Assembly (NCBI GenBank): GCA_002426495.1
Contig: DIQC01000094.1
Coordinates: forward strand, 7,424 to 13,285
Direction of reading: 5' to 3'
Length of the DNA stretch: 5,862 nucleotides
Origin: Thermacetogenium sp. UBA5472
GTDB lineage: Bacteria; Bacillota; DSM-12270; Thermacetogeniales; Thermacetogeniaceae
Positions 5,772 to 5,862 of this stretch are shown here, piece after piece. Each line of letters opens with the position of its first letter. The stretch's first letter is position 1. Below the pieces are notes generated by a model. That model made no database searches and was not told the origin of the DNA. It worked only from the letters and a program-made list of their open reading frames with translations. Both the position numbers and the translations under genes were made by a program.

Positions 5772-5862
5772 TTGGAACTGGAGAATCGTAGGTGGAATAA
5801 GTCTTACTTTGAGAAAGAGAGAGAATCTGTTTTGGCCTCCTGGCCTACCGGACAGGAGGTAG
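5772..5862 (+). CDS. glmE: Glutamate mutase epsilon (E) subunit, N-terminal fragment cut by window end
   Basis: Only the first 30 codons and one further base are present. The start is TTG at 5772, because the reading frame has a TGA at 5766-5768 just upstream and AGGGAGGT (5756-5763) sits at good distance; no in-frame ATG occurs. The translated start has ENRRW, YFEKERE and SWPTGQEV, which match the N-terminus of clostridial GlmE as I remember it (a Lys/Arg-Trp near residue 8, then WPTGKEV near residue 25). GlmE is the roughly 480-residue TIM-barrel subunit that binds glutamate and, with GlmS, sandwiches adenosylcobalamin. The order glmS-glmL-glmE is the classical one, which strengthens the call. 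Whether the gene is intact cannot be seen. Confidence 0.85.
   Translation, partial: MELENRRWNKSYFEKERESVLASWPTGQEV

Noticed and set aside
5765..5791. ATG overlapping the glmL stop as the start of the next gene
   Set aside because: It reaches a stop after eight codons. The frame starting at TTG 5772 gives the GlmE N-terminus instead.
5849..5858. CGGACAGGAG shared with the repeat at 42-51
   Set aside because: The match is ten bases only and lies in the conserved TGQEV coding stretch of glmE, without the core or the stem.

Overview
The window looks like part of the chromosome of an anaerobic, corrinoid-using bacterium, most likely a member of the Clostridia (Firmicutes). The reasons are strong AGGAGG-type ribosome binding sites, GTG and TTG starts, moderate GC, non-pyrrolysine MttB-type methyltransferases with a partner corrinoid protein, and a clostridial-type glutamate mutase gene set. 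This assignment is inferred from gene content only.

Layout. Bases 1-265 contain no credible gene. They hold two copies of a short hairpin repeat (15-67), a long imperfect inverted repeat (80-131) and a near-consensus sigma-54 (-24/-12) promoter (171-186) upstream of the first gene. Then come six genes, all on the + strand. They are two tandem MttB-superfamily methyltransferase paralogues (266-1729 and 1746-3197), an MttC/MtgC-type corrinoid protein (3266-3898), the small cobalamin-binding subunit of glutamate mutase glmS (3988-4401), the ATPase accessory protein glmL (4398-5765), and the first 30 codons of the catalytic subunit glmE (from 5772, cut by the window end). The only sizeable gap inside the cluster (3899-3987) carries a third, inverted copy of the hairpin repeat, exactly at the junction between the methyltransferase and mutase halves.

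How the genes may work together. The first half encodes the parts needed to move a methyl group from a methylated (probably quaternary or tertiary) amine to a protein-bound cob(I)amide. The second half encodes adenosylcobalamin-dependent glutamate mutase (L-glutamate to 3-methylaspartate), the entry to the methylaspartate route of glutamate fermentation, plus its reactivation factor. No methylcorrinoid:tetrahydrofolate methyltransferase and no RamA/RACo-type corrinoid activator is visible, so these must lie elsewhere. The adjacency suggests, without proving it, a route in which an N-methylated amino acid related to glutamate is demethylated and its carbon skeleton fermented through glutamate mutase.

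The most notable points are this unusual pairing of two different B12 chemistries in one gene string, the probable sigma-54 control with an upstream inverted repeat at enhancer distance, and a repeat family whose 13-base core is invariant while its flanking stem differs in sequence but still pairs.
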